DNA of 64,000 nucleotides from Linanthus parryae. Lineage: Eukaryota; Streptophyta; Magnoliopsida; Ericales; Polemoniaceae. The notes beneath the pieces were generated by a model. It saw nothing but the letters and a program-made list of their open reading frames with translations, did not search any database and was not told the DNA's origin. The stretch is from contig JALGPY010000007.1 in NCBI GenBank assembly GCA_023055425.1, positions 13,960,001-14,024,000 of the forward strand, in the 5' to 3' direction. This document shows positions 11,868 through 23,600 of this stretch, piece by piece (within the stretch, counting starts at the first letter, position 1; the number at the start of each line of letters is the position of its first letter). The translations under genes and the position numbers were made by a program.

Positions 11868-11879
11868 CAAGTGGGAGAC
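11868..11879 (+). other. copia polypurine tract
   Basis: A short purine run ending AGTGGGAGAC lies directly before the 3' LTR TG at 11880, three bases after the gag-pol stop. It would prime plus-strand synthesis. Confidence 0.8.
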
Positions 11880-13317
11880 TGTTGGAATAGATGCCCTAGA
11901 GGCAATCGTAGATTTAGTATGAACAATGTTTTGGCTAGAATATTCATTTATTATTTATGGCGATATTTAATATAATGAAGTCCTTAGATAAATTGTGTTA
12001 TTTATCTTAAATATCCCTAGTCCATTATATTGATTAATAGGACAATCAAATATAGACTAGTATGTGGGTAGATTGATATGGAGATATCAAGTCTAACACA
12101 TGGGTATGCATTAGGAGTAATGGCATACTGGATTGACCCACAACGAAAAGGATACATTAGATTATGTGAAGTCACAATCGCTTTTCGTAGTGCTAATATT
12201 ATTGCAATCCTTAGACTTGAAGTCACTAGATACTCTAGTTGTGAAATATCGCGCTTTGATGTTATCAAACGTTACACCGTAACTGGGTAATCATAAAGGT
12301 GGCTATCGGGCGTGGTAGGAAGCAAGCTTAGAGATCGTAGTGATGTAGATAGGATTTGTCCCTCCCACATAATGGGAGTAAATATCCACGGCCACTCGAG
12401 GGATGAGGCTTATTGAATGTCTGGCCAGACTCAGATAAATTAATATGGAGATATTAATGTTATCTGCAAGCATAAGCGTATTCCCATGATCGAGAAACTA
12501 TGGATTGGATATACGAGTGTGACTATTTATGTCTCGTGTCCAATCCGGATATGGAGACAAAGGGATAATGCAATATGATATATTGGGCACAAAGGTTTGT
12601 CGGGATCACTGACTATTTCTATTGGTTGGATTGCATGGATGTGTTGCTAGACACCGCTCCATGTTAGTAATAGTTACTACCAACTATATAGAAACCTATG
12701 GGGTCACACGTCAAATAGAGTAGAGCTAGATTTGGGATTAATTAATATGGATTAATTAATAGAAGGATCATTGTGCAACACCTTGCAAACTTAGTAGGAC
12801 TAATTTGCAAGGAAGGGAATAGTTCTAGTCCTACTAGAACAAGAAAACTCTTTTATGGAAACAACAAGGAGTTGTTGGAGTATATAAAGGAGGCTCTAGC
12901 TTCCTTCCCACTACATGAGTTATTGGTCATAACACACAAAGAGTGGGAGAGAGCAAAAGAGAGAGCAAGACAAGAGCTAGGGCCGAAACCCTAGCCCCGT
13001 CCGCCCCCTTACCCGACGGCAAGAAGGGAGGCCGCTCCTCCTTCGTTGCCTTGTTGCTTGGTTGCTTTGATCTTCATCCCTCTTCCTCCAAGGTTCAAGC
13101 TAGCACTTGATTGAAGGAAGAATCTAGATCTCACCTCTAGACGTGGATCAACCGTAGAGACGAGGACATCATTCTTCGTGTGATCTCACAAATCAAAAAG
13201 GTACACATCTTCTATGTCCTTAATCATGTTATGATGTCTCTTCCTGTGATCCTTGGTGGGCTTTGAGTAGGATTAAATTTTGTTATTCCGCTGCGTTACC
13301 TACGTCAAAACCCAACA
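11880..13317 (+). repeat. copia 3' LTR
   Basis: It is 1438 bp, the same length as the 5' LTR, with no difference found on side-by-side reading. TATA box at 12881-12888. The GGATA target duplication follows at 13318-13322. Confidence 0.96.
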
Positions 13318-14311
13318 GGATACGTCTACCTGTAAGAGCGTACGTGCTATTTGCCGTATTATTGAGGTAAGTAAATATGCCAAGTCTAGCGTGCCTAGCT
13401 TCTTTCGTGTCGAAATGTGATTTTATAATTTGTCTCAAAATATGTTTTATGATTGCAAGCTTTACCTGAGATTGATTATTTTTTGAGATGAATGTTTTGA
13501 GAATGTCACACGAGAATAATAACTCATTAATGATGTAAAGTGGAAAGAGTTGTGCGGGGATCGTTATATTATTGCTAGATTGGTCGTGTTGACTTGTTCA
13601 CTCGACCCGTATTATTTTTAACCCGGTCGCAACCTGCCGGGTCGCTCCATGTACTCACCTCTCTGGCCGCGAGGAGTCTTAGGGGGGTGCCGGCACTTAA
13701 GGTCTTGGTAGCTTAGTGAAAGTAGATCTTCCCCGTATCAACAAGCTAATAATATGAAGTTCTTTGAGAAAGAGATTTTTATGAAAGGAAAGAAGAGATA
13801 GATTGGGAATGATATTCCCCGTTTGAGATACAAGAGAAGGATTGAGATGCAAAGTAACAAGAAAGAGAATTTCATATGTGTTCCAGTATTCACACTTTAT
13901 TCTTCAAGCAGTTACTCGGTATTGTTTATTCTCATTATACTGGTTTTTGAAAAGATATGCCTCGTAATCTGTTTACAAGCTTGGGTGTTTACTTACTCAG
14001 TATTTCATTGCTGACTTTAGAAAAACTGCGGTTCCTGTTTTATTCCCACCGCAGGTCTAGACGACGAAGGCTTGGCTTAGATCGGGGAACGCCGACTCAC
14101 CTAGTATTATCATCATGCTTAGTAACTCGAATTACTAGACGGTTTGGATCTTTTGTGTAATAATATTTTAAGACAATGTTTAAGACAGTTGGGCTATGTA
14201 ATGTATAATTATGGCAGTATTTGTTCTTGATTCCCGCCATTTCATATTTAGTAGCACCCACCCGGGCTCTCCGGTCCGGAACGGAAAGTCTGGGAATCAT
14301 GGGGTGTTACA

Positions 14312-15224
14312 GTCCATCCCTCCAATGGGTTCGATCGACGTGGAGATGTTGGGGAGTAAGTTGCCGACCGGAGTGTAGAGGGGGAGGAGGACACTGGTGT
14401 AGCCATCGGAGATGGGAGCGGATTAAGAGATAGAAGGATCTGTAGATGGAGAAGTGTTTGTGTTTTTGTGAACTGAAGTGGAGGACTTGGAGTGTATAAA
14501 AGGAGAAGATGAGGGTTTTGCATGGGACTCGGTGAGGTCATCAGTTGTAGTGTTATGATGATGAGTAGGTTCATTGTTTCTAGGTTTTGGGACTATAGCC
14601 TTCATAGGCTTTTGACTTTCGTAGGCTTGGGAGTGGAGCGGTAATGATGGTTGTGATGGGCTTGAGGCAGAGTGAGGTCTTATCGGTTTAGAGCCCAGAG
14701 GGGGGTTCCGAACACCTGTATTAATTTAGTGGGCTTTGGTTTAAATTTTTTTCTAGTTACCGGTTGATGATGTACGTTAACTTAGGGCTCTTTACCTGGT
14801 ATCGCAGATTTGAGGATTCCATCCAAGGCCCGAAGGAAGAATCAGAAGTAGGATTAACACAACCGTGGCTGTTCTTATCAGAATCATGATCACGTGTCGC
14901 AGCAAGCTCGTTTGGATTCCTACTTTTTTAATTAAAAAAACTGAGTTATTTGGTTGACACGTGACTCAAGGTGTCTACCCGGGTCGGCCCATGGTCCGAA
15001 CCGGCCGCCCGAAAAGTTACCTATCCCGGACCTTGACCGCCCCCAAACCAGCCCGATTCGGCCCCCATGACCCCCTACCCGGCTCCTAATCCGGACCGGT
15101 TACACGTTGACCCTTTCAACCCGGCCCGGTTCGGACCCCTCAAAATGGTAATTTTTAATTTATTATTTTATTTCTTATTAATTTATAGTATTTTTTTAAA
15201 TATTTAAAATAGTAAAAAAAAATC
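14312..15224. other. Unassigned sequence right of the gypsy LTR
   Basis: No secure gene is seen. On the minus strand an ATG at 14406-14404 opens a Ser/Pro/Arg-rich frame (MATPVSSSPS...) for about 31 codons before it meets the LTR boundary. It could be the start of a host gene cut by the gypsy insertion, but the evidence is weak. At 14939-15147 lies a GC-rich segment with many CCCGG and GACC words, followed by AT-rich sequence. Confidence 0.35.
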
Positions 15225-15359
15225 AATATATTAATAATACAAAAAGAGGGATGCAACACGAGGACTTCCCGGGGGTCACTCATCCTAGTACTACTCTCGC
15301 CTAAGCACGCTTAACGGCGAAGGCCACAAACACACTTAGAAAAATATATTAATAATACA
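15225..15359 (-). pseudogene. Retroposed 5S rRNA fragment with target-site duplication
   Basis: On the minus strand, 15315-15248 matches the 3' half of plant 5S rRNA: GTTAAGCGTGCTTAGGCGAG, AGTAGTACTAGGATG, then GTTGCATCCC, and it continues into the Pol III T-run terminator at 15245-15241. The 5' half of 5S is missing and replaced by about 27 bp of unrelated sequence (15316-15342). The insert is flanked by a direct repeat of 17 bp, starting AATATATTAATAATAC, at 15225-15241 and 15343-15359. The terminator at the 3' end, 5' truncation and long duplication fit LINE-mediated retroposition of a 5S transcript or a 5S-derived SINE. It is not a functional 5S gene. Confidence 0.85.
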
Positions 15360-17063
15360 CTTGGGCTGTGTTTGGAAGCGTTCAAAACATGGACTCGTTT
15401 TAGCTAGCCAATCTATAAAAAATGAGCATCTCCAATGGTTAGGTTAAAAAGTTAGTTTAGTTATAATATACATAACTAGAAGAAATAACGGGCTCCAATG
15501 GGCTTGGTAAATGACTCAATATTTTACATATTATGTATCCTCCTCTCTACAATACCTATCTAGAAAGTAGATAGTTAAATTTTATGTGTCTATATCTCTC
15601 CTACTTTAATTTAATATTTTTTTTTATAAATTCAATACACACAAAGTTATGTAAAATACATAACATCATTGGAGCAAAAACTAAGAAGCCATGTTAGTTA
15701 GAATTCACACTAGTCACTAATTTTTTTGTGTTATAGATTGTAACACAATCTATAACATCGTGACTAAAGCGATGGCTAATCGCTTAAAAGTTATTCTTGG
15801 CTCTCTAATCTCGGAGAATCAAAGTGCTTTTATTCCTGGTAGGCTTATTTCAGATAACACTATTGCTGCTTTTGAATTGCTTCACACCATGAAAAAGAGG
15901 AAAAAGGCAAGAGGGGTTATCTAGCGTTGAAGGCTGATATGAGTAAAGCTTACGACAGAGTAGAATGAGACTTCCTCCGTGCCGTCATGGAACGCATGGG
16001 GTTTGGTCTCGGATGGATTGAGTTGGTGATGAAGTGTGTTTCCACAGCCACTTATGGACTGATAGTCAACAGTAAAGTTTGTGGGGAGATCATCCCGTAG
16101 AGAGGATTACGCCACGGCTGCCCTTTGTCACCCTATTTATTTCTTCTTGTTAGTGAAACTCTCTCACGTAGTTTGACACTAGCTGTGCAGGAAGGACGAC
16201 TATAAGGCTTAGCGGCATCCAGAGGTGGTCCAACGATATCACACTTATTTTTTGCAGATGATAGTTTGTTATTCACGAAGGCTACAAGCGAAGAAATACG
16301 GAGGTTGCATCAAATTCTCAGTGACTATGAGATTGCTTCTGGTCAGAGCTTGAACCTCCAGAAATCTGCGGTAGTCTTTTTTGACAATTTGACTCAAGAG
16401 GAGAAGGAAGTCTTAAGTGTCGAGTGTGACATTCCATTAGTGGCAGAGCATGATAATTATCTAGGTTTACCAATCTCAGTTGGTAGAAGGAAAACTACTA
16501 AGTTCAGTTATCTCCCTGAAAGTGTCCAAAAGAAGTTAAAGGGTTGGAAGGGAAATGAACTTTCTGTTGCAGGGAAGGAGATCTTAATCAAAGATGTTAT
16601 TCAAGCTATACCAAACTATGCAATGGGATGTTTCTTGCTTCCAGTGAAAACTTGCATGGATTAGGAGCGATTAGTTCGTCAATTATGGTGGGGAGGAGAG
16701 GACGGTAAGAAGAAGATGCACTGGGTAGCGTGGAAAATATGAAGAAGCCAAAACAAGATGGTGGGCTTGGTTTTAGAGATTTTGGATTTCAATATTGCAA
16801 TCTTAGCGAAGCAGACATGGAGGATACTAAGACGTCCGGACAGTCTAGTGAGTCGTCTATTGAAGGCTAAATATTTCAGGCCATCTTCTATTCTTGATAT
16901 CAAAGCCTCTTCCCAAATCTCATACTCTTTTCGTAGTATTCTGGCAGGCAGAGATATTATAAAGTCTGGTTTAGTGTAACAAGTTAGAGACGACAAGCGA
17001 ATAAAGATTTATAAAGACAAGTGGCTTCCACGTTTTAATACTTTTAAAGTTATTTCGCGCTGC

Positions 17064-18623
17064 TGATGCGCAAACTAACGTGCTGTTCGCAAGTATACGA
17101 ATCTTGTAATACCGGGTGTAATTTAACTCGGGTGATCGTTCCCACGAGGACTATTTCAGGTTTTCTCGCGTCGTCAGTTTTGGTTAACCGAGTGTAGTAA
17201 CAAGGAGGAGTAGGTTGTGATTTGCAGTTACCAAACTAAAAACAGAAATTAAAAACGTAAACATAAATATTTTTCGTGACGTTTTCTGAAATAAGTTGAA
17301 TCGGTTGCTACGATAATGGATGGGAACTAGGCTCGAGGATCCCCTAGGGTTTCTATAAATTTCAGTTTTACGTTCGATTATGAAAACACTCAGCAGTTTC
17401 GATATCTGTGCAACGTACCAGTTGTGCAGTGACTTTTCAGGTTCCACACGTAATCCTGATCCTGCACACTTTCAGATTCTTGTTAAGCTGCCTAAGTCTG
17501 CAGTCTCGGTCTAATCCTGTTAGGGTTTCTAACCTGTCCGAATGGCCCGGGTCAAATTCTCTAACAGTTGGTCTCACGTCTTTTTGGTGCTAGCCCTATC
17601 TCCCTTTCTCTGGTCGGTCTATCAGGGTAAGGTACTAAATCCTGACTTTTCTTCCTAACCCTAACTTGACGTTTTCACCTACAAGTTCGGGTCTATAGCA
17701 ATCCTGGGTGATTAATCCTATCATGCATATATGATAATAATCAAAGCCAGAATAACAGATAAAACTTGCTGAATTAAGATAACAATCATGAATCCATAAA
17801 CGAAGTAGTCATAAAATCTGGATACGAAACTAGGTTCACCGAGAACCTAGGTTAGAAGTTTAGCTATGACTAGACATAATACAAAACACAGTTTCTGAAT
17901 ATAAAGAGAGAGAACGAAATCAAACTAAGTCTTCGAATCTCGAATCGCGCTTCCGTGCTCTCCGTGAATGCTCTGACTTGCCCTTCGGTTGTGCTGAGTA
18001 TTGTGTGTCTTCAAAACGAGCCTGGACGAGTCTTTAAATAGCGCTGCTTTCCCCGAAACGCGTGCGCCAGAAATTACGGAATCTACCATCGGTCCACCGA
18101 CTTTGGCAAAAAGTCAAACTGGCTGCGTATATACGCAAGGCTGCGTATATACGCAACCAGGGCCAAAATTCCTCCAACCATCACCCTCCCTGCCTGCGTA
18201 TATACGCAGGGCTGCGTGTATACGCAGGCAGGGGGTGGTGATGGGGGCCCTGCTTGGTCCTTTGGTGGGCTTGGTTGGGTCCCCTGGGTCCCACTCTTCT
18301 GCCCGACGCTCCCGGTTTGTCTCCCTTGGTGTTCTCCTGCTTTTCCGTATTCCCGTCTTGACCCGGTCCTGTGCACGTTTCCCGAGATGATCCCGGCTTT
18401 GTCCCGACACCTTCCGAACCTGTTCCTGAAAAGGCAACATAGACGAAAACCCGCGATCATATCCAAATATAGCAATAAATAAGCAGAAATCCAGGAAGTA
18501 CAGATAAACATCTCGTTCTAAATTCCCGAGGCATTCTAAGGCAATTACCGGCAAAATACGCTATTTCGGACACAAATGCTCGTGAAATCAGGCTAAAAGA
18601 TAACCCCTAATTGGGCGTTATCA
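17064..18623. mobile_element. Solo LTR inserted in the LINE
   Basis: This 1560-bp segment starts TGATGCGCAAAC and ends GGGCGTTATCA. It is flanked by a perfect 5-bp duplication GCTGC (17059-17063 and 18624-18628), and removing it restores the LINE reading order. TG...CA ends, the 5-bp duplication and lack of coding sequence fit a solo LTR. The family is not identified; a large non-autonomous (LARD-type) family is possible. It contains four palindromes (separate entry). Confidence 0.85.
18124..18226. repeat. Four copies of a 14-bp palindrome in the solo LTR
   Basis: TGCGTATATACGCA occurs at 18124-18137, 18142-18155 and 18195-18208, and as TGCGTGTATACGCA at 18213-18226. They form two pairs, each with 4-bp spacing, separated by about 40 bp. 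The arrangement suggests a protein-binding or cruciform-forming cluster in the LTR; function unknown. Confidence 0.85.
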
Positions 18624-19975
18624 GCTGCCCTACTGGAATGGATGAAGCTACAGTAAACTCCCTTCTGGAGGATAATGGTGAAGGATGGGATGAAGACAAA
18701 TTGCATCAGATATTTTTGCCGGAAGATGTAAGCTGTATTTTATCAGTGGCTATTGGAGGGGAGCAAATGGAGGATTCATTTCATGGTTACACGCAGATGA
18801 TGGAAACTATTCGGTCTCATCGGGATACAAGGCTCAGCTGGTCCGTATAACTGGAAATCCATCTTCTTCGGCAGGACACATTCACAGACGTTGGTTGGAA
18901 AGATTTTGGAACCTCAAAATTCCAAAGAAGATACTGTACCCTTCTTGGCGTTTGTGGCAATCTTCGCTGCCGGTTACAACAAGAATGGTGAATAGAGGGA
19001 TCAATGTCCCAACACGCTATTATTTCTGCAATAATGAACATGAAACTGAAAATCATTTGTTTTTTCAATGTCTTTCAGCCAAGCAAATTTGGACTGAGAT
19101 GTTGGGGGTTGGTTTTCTCCAAAAATATTCGGGTGATGCAAAAGATTGGTTATATCAAGCTTCTTCTCATGAATCTACTGAGATTTGTGAGCTATTTGTT
19201 GCTACAATCTGGGGAATTGGAGGAGAAGGAATGAACTAATTTTTGAAGGGAAGAAGAGAAGCACGAAGAAAATAGCAGATCATTGCAAAGATTATCTGTG
19301 GTGGTATAAAGAAGCGAGGTTAAAAGGTTTTTTGGGAGATACTGCTGACACAACCTCTGATATGGGATGGATTAAACCACAATCAGGTAGATTGAAGCTA
19401 AACACAGATGCTTCTTGGATTGAAAATGGAGTAGCCTCAGGAGTCGGGTGTGTTTTACGTGACGAAGACGAGTTTTTCAAGGCTGGTCGTCACCCGCAGA
19501 TTGCCAAGAGTCCGTTCGCCGCTGGTAGCGGAGCTGTTAGCACTTGAGGAGGGGCTTCGTCTGGCCTCAGAGCTACAATATCAGCGTTTAGATGTCGAAT
19601 CTGATTGTCTAGCTGCAATAAAACTTCTACGAGATGAAGCTTTTGGAAGGCTCAGGTCGGTCAACGCATTGACAGAGATGAAGACCACGCTAGATTCCTC
19701 TCGGCTACTCATAAATTCCTTCGAAGACATCACCATCTCCTTTGTAGCTAGAAGTGGAAATGAATTAGCCAATTCTTTAGCAAGAAAGGGTATAGTCGAG
19801 GATGATATGTCATACTATTCGATTACTCTCTATTGGGCTGAGAATGTACGAAATTGCGACCTCTTGGGTATGACAACCCAATTTTAATGAAATTTTATTT
19901 TTCCTTAAAATAAAATAAAATTCACACTTATTAAAATTCAACTAAATAGTGATTTTATTGGTGGAGATGCTCTTA

Positions 19976-20282
19976 AACGGCTAGACGGATTAAGCCCATT
20001 AATACATGTGCCGCTGAAAAGGTCCATGAAAAGGTCCGAACAGTATTTTGTTCCACGGGGGGAAATTCTGTATTCCCAGCTCCGATCCGGCAACAAAACA
20101 CGCGAACGACTGAGATCTGTCCAGAGAAGTTGGGAAATCAACGGCCACAAACGCACCAACCTCCCCGTTCAAAAGCCTACTTCGCCGGACTCCAATACTA
20201 CTCTCCACAGCAAACAACAACCTCTCAACCAATCGCTCCAATTTCTTCATTCTCTGTCTTCATTTCGTCTCCACAACTACAG
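19976..20282 (+). promoter_or_regulatory. Promoter/5'UTR region of the OB-fold gene
   Basis: This lies between the MITE and the first splice donor (CAG|GTAATA, donor at 20283). No clear TATA box is seen. The C/T/A-rich sequence at about 20130-20282 is the probable first, untranslated exon. It ends in a consensus donor and a matching acceptor lies just upstream of the ATG. Confidence 0.5.
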
Positions 20283-20638
20283 GTAATACACTTCTTCTCC
20301 AATCTCTCTCTCGATTTCAGTCCCAAATCTTCAGTAACAATCCCATTCTTCGATCCCAAGACTAGGGTTTCATCTCATCTTTTCCCTCTGGGTCTAGCTC
20401 ACAGTCTCCACATCTTAAATTTCCCTTCATGGGTTGTGATCCTTGCCTTATTATCTTCATGGGTTTTGATTCTTGCCTTGCTATTTTCATGGGTTTTGAT
20501 TCTTGCCTTGTTATTTTCATGGGTTTTGATTTTAGTGAATTTTAGAAAAAAAGAGTTGTGGTTCTTGACTTGTTATTGAGATGGGTTTTTGAAATTTTGA
20601 TGATTCATTGATGTTAAATTTGGTGGGTTTTTGTTTAG
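20283..20638 (+). other. 5'UTR intron with a 30-bp tandem repeat
   Basis: Donor GTAATA at 20283 and acceptor TTTAG at 20634-20638 lie three bases before the ATG at 20642. The inside is T-rich, as plant introns are. At about 20427-20535 a ~30-bp unit (TTCATGGGTTTTGATTCTTG then CCTTGTTATT) is repeated about three and a half times with minor changes. Introns in this position often raise expression in plants; here that is only a possibility. Confidence 0.6.
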
Positions 20639-20641
20639 GAA

Positions 20642-23600
20642 ATGGCGGAAGCTAAATGGGCAATGAGGAAGCCAGTGTTCACCAAGGTTGATCAGCTGAG
20701 GCCTGGGACAAGTGGGCATAATCTGACAGTGAAGGTTGTTGATTCAAAGATGGTTATACAGAAGGGACGTCCAGATGGGCCTCAGGTGCGTCCCGTGCGG
20801 ATCGCTGAATGTATTGTTGGAGATGAGACTGGAGTCATTGTCTTCACTGCAAGGAATGATCAAGGTAACATCAACAAAAAACAAATGGGTGACTTTTTTA
20901 TGGTTTTGATTCGATCGTGTTAATCATAGCTTCATTTGTGCATTCATCCTTAAATGGAATTCCCTAGGGCTAGTTTGGGGATGTTGTGGCGGTGCTAGAA
21001 AGCTGTTGTCTGAAAACACTGTGGAAAAGCTGATGTGAATTCGTGATAAAATGTTGTTTGGTAAATATTACGTAAAAGCTGAAGTGAAATATTGATATAG
21101 TAATTTTGTGTTTGGTAAAATCAACTGTGAACTTGCTGTGAGAAGGTAAAATGACAAAAATATATGACACATGTCATTTCCGTAAAGATAATTATTGATA
21201 TTTTTAGAAATTGTAAGGTTACAATCGGTTGTAGATAAATTAATCAAAAGCACTTTCTGGAAAAGCATCTCCCCCTTGCTTTCTGAAAACTGTTGTGGGA
21301 CAGCAGAAACTATCCAGAAAAGCAGAAATTTTATCTTTACCAAACATGCTAAAACTGCTTCTGCTGTCGGAAAGCATTGGCAGTAGAAGCATTCCCAAAC
21401 TGGCCCTTACTCATAGCTAGGAAACATGAGATTAAGTCTGATTTTATGCTTGTTTTTCCCCACATATTGTAGTTCACTTTCTTAGTTGGAGTGGTTTCTT
21501 TGCTAATTTCACTGTGGATACCACCTCTTTTTGGGATGACATGGTTGTAGGTAGCAGAGGACACGAGGGAATGGTATTTGTTTATTGTTGAATGTTGGGT
21601 TAAACAAGAAAGGGTGTTTTTTATTCTTGTTCAACAAGACACCCTGAGTTCTGTAAAACATTTCCATTACATCGGATCGTTAAAGACATTTGTTCCATTA
21701 GTTTGAGATATCATTAAACATACAAGTAAACCCTTGTGCAGTTCTGGTAACAGATCTTAACTGATCCTTAGGTTCAACTGTAGTGAACAATGATGCTTGT
21801 GAAAATGTTGTCAAAAGCGATACTTCTATGTTGCCATTTTAGTTAGAAAATACTACCATTCGAATTTTCTTTTGTTAGTACAATCATAAAAGAGGACTAC
21901 TCCTATGTCTTGGGCTTGTAGTAGAAGCATGCTGGCAACTACAATGGCACTTGGCATGTATTTCGTCTGTGAAATCAGAGTGCTACTATGTTCTAACTTC
22001 AAAGTTTGTTTTAGGGTTTAGGAAATTGAACTTAGGGAAACAAAGTTAGAAAAGAAATCTTGAATGCATAAAACTCAAACTTATTCATAGTAAAGTATTG
22101 TCGTTAATAGAAACATATCCATTATGCATGACACACTATATTTCCCTTGTCCCTCCCAGTTGTACCCTGTGTATTCCTTTTTCATCCATGGAAAAGATGA
22201 AGCAAATCTGATATGCGCTTTTGCTATGAATTTTCCTTTCATGCCCATGTCAGTTTCAACGTCTGTCATGAATCATACTGGCCAAAGTAATGTCTGTTGA
22301 CAAGTTGAACAGGCAGTTAATACTTCAAATTTCAAAATCAACCAAGAGAGACATTGCAGTCCCCATTACATCTCTCAAACATTGTGCTTTCTCTTCCTAT
22401 TCATACCTTAGCAACTGCAGTGATAATCATGTCTACCTTTGACAAAGTGTAAGAAGTGAACATTTTACATCACATGACCAATATAATGAGGGTTATAGAA
22501 GGAAAAAGGGAAGAAAGAATAGTTGTCAGTATCTTACGATGCATGATTCGATCTTAAGATCAGTGTACATAGCGGTTCATATGTATATGTCAGATGTATC
22601 TAAAACAACCATTTATGCTTTAGTTTAGTGTTGCATGCAGGATACTTATCTTATGATACGAGGTGATACACTAACCAACTGATGTGTCAATCAACTGTTG
22701 TTTAAAGGACCAGTAGTTCCTTGTACGTAAGGGTACGCAACACGAGTCATATGCTATAATTTGACTTTCTGTAATATGATTAATTTACCAGTCATACATT
22801 GACGTATACTTAGCACTAACATTTTTATTTATTCGGTAACAGCATAACATATGTGTTGTCAAGTAGAAGAAGACACAAACCATATTAGTAATTTGATTTA
22901 TAGTAGGCACAGGTATCTCCATCAAGTATGACAAAAAATCACTCTTCTGATTCATTTCCTAAAATGGCTAGTTGACTAGCATGAATCAACCCTTACTAGT
23001 AGCAGACTAAGATCTGGCTAATCCAAATTCATGCGTTTGGTGTTGTATACCTATGAGGTACTATTACTCACCTAATCGCAGAAGCATATGAACTTAATCA
23101 TCTCGGTAAGCCCACCTAAATGGACATTGTAATTCAAAGAAAGCTAGAGCAAACATTAAGTACAAAAAGTTGAACGATGGAACCTGATGAATCCCAATCC
23201 AACAAACTTTATGATTGATCTGCAGAAGTTGAGTTCGAACTATAAAATTGGACGTCGACAGACTAAGTTAATAGTTTATCCAAATTGAGATAAAATCCCC
23301 TAATGTAGCTATTTTTTGATCAATTTGCGCAAATTGGATTCGATCCGTAAAATCGGAAATGAACTAAGTCAATCGTTTATCCAACTTGAGATAGTGTACG
23401 CTCACTGTACACAACAAAATCAGAAACAGTAAGTTAATAAACTTACCTAGAGATCTGGGTGGCTCAAAACCGATGCGGCTGGGATAATCGGAAACAGAAA
23501 GCAACAGCCGGAATCATCATAAGAGACGATACCAAATCTCTTGATCTTAGAAATGCTTGGCTTTTCTATCCAAAGCAACGACAAAGGAAGCAGAAGTCGG

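Larger units (their letters stand above)
4885..13317 (+). mobile_element. Complete Ty1/copia retrotransposon
   Basis: The element is full-length at 8433 bp. It has 5' LTR 4885-6322, tRNA-Met primer site, long leader, one gag-pol ORF 7930-11865, polypurine tract 11868-11879 and 3' LTR 11880-13317. It is flanked by a perfect 5-bp target duplication GGATA (4880-4884 and 13318-13322). The LTRs are each 1438 bp and I found no difference between them by reading both through, so insertion is very recent. It sits inside the 3' LTR of the gypsy element. The ORF is intact, but one conserved zinc-knuckle cysteine is changed (see the ORF entry). Confidence 0.97.
2691..14311 (+). mobile_element. 3' LTR of the gypsy element, split by a copia insertion
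   Basis: The LTR starts TGTAATACCCC at 2691 and ends GGGGTGTTACA at 14311. These ends are inverted complements of each other, with TG...CA termini. The left portion is 2691-4884 and the right portion 13323-14311; 13318-13322 is the second copy of the copia target duplication. Without the copia insertion the LTR is about 3.18 kb. The part at 2930-3700 is C-rich (Pro/Ser/His-rich in translation) and the part at 4000-4870 is AT-rich. The matching 5' LTR lies outside the window, so the gypsy target duplication and LTR divergence cannot be read. Confidence 0.88.
15712..19918 (+). pseudogene. Degenerate LINE (L1-type) ORF2 with RT, zf-RVT and RNase H
   Basis: Translation in shifting frames gives a non-LTR RT: ANRLK, ENQSAFIPGR, KADMSKAYDRVEW (stop-interrupted), [11 protein letters not shown] and FADDSLLF. 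A zinc-finger-like zf-RVT region follows the solo LTR (WLERFWNLKIP, then HETENHLFFQC), and then an RNase H domain (LNTDASW; AELLALEEGLRLA). In-frame stops and frameshifts are numerous, so it is dead. It is 5'-truncated within RT. A short A-rich tail (TAAAATAAAATAAAA-like) precedes the right copy of a 10-bp repeat AATTCACACT (15702-15711 and 19919-19928), which I take as the target duplication. A 12-bp inverted repeat (GTTATAGATTGT / ACAATCTATAAC) marks the truncated 5' junction. Confidence 0.88.
15424..19972. mobile_element. MITE interrupted by a LINE
   Basis: The left end GAGCATCTCCA (15424-15434) is inverted at the right end TGGAGATGCTC (19962-19972). The MITE body is 15424-15711 plus 19919-19972, about 340 bp, AT-rich and without coding capacity. 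It was later split by the LINE. The flanking bases do not give a clear target duplication, so the superfamily is open. Confidence 0.65.

Noticed and set aside
15247..15315. Functional 5S rRNA gene
   Set aside because: Only the 3' half is present with several substitutions. The A-box half is missing and the insert has a target duplication.
18001..18554. Several overlapping 88-146 codon frames in the solo LTR
   Set aside because: They overlap on both strands across the palindrome cluster and GC-rich sequence, lie within the solo LTR borders and resemble no protein.
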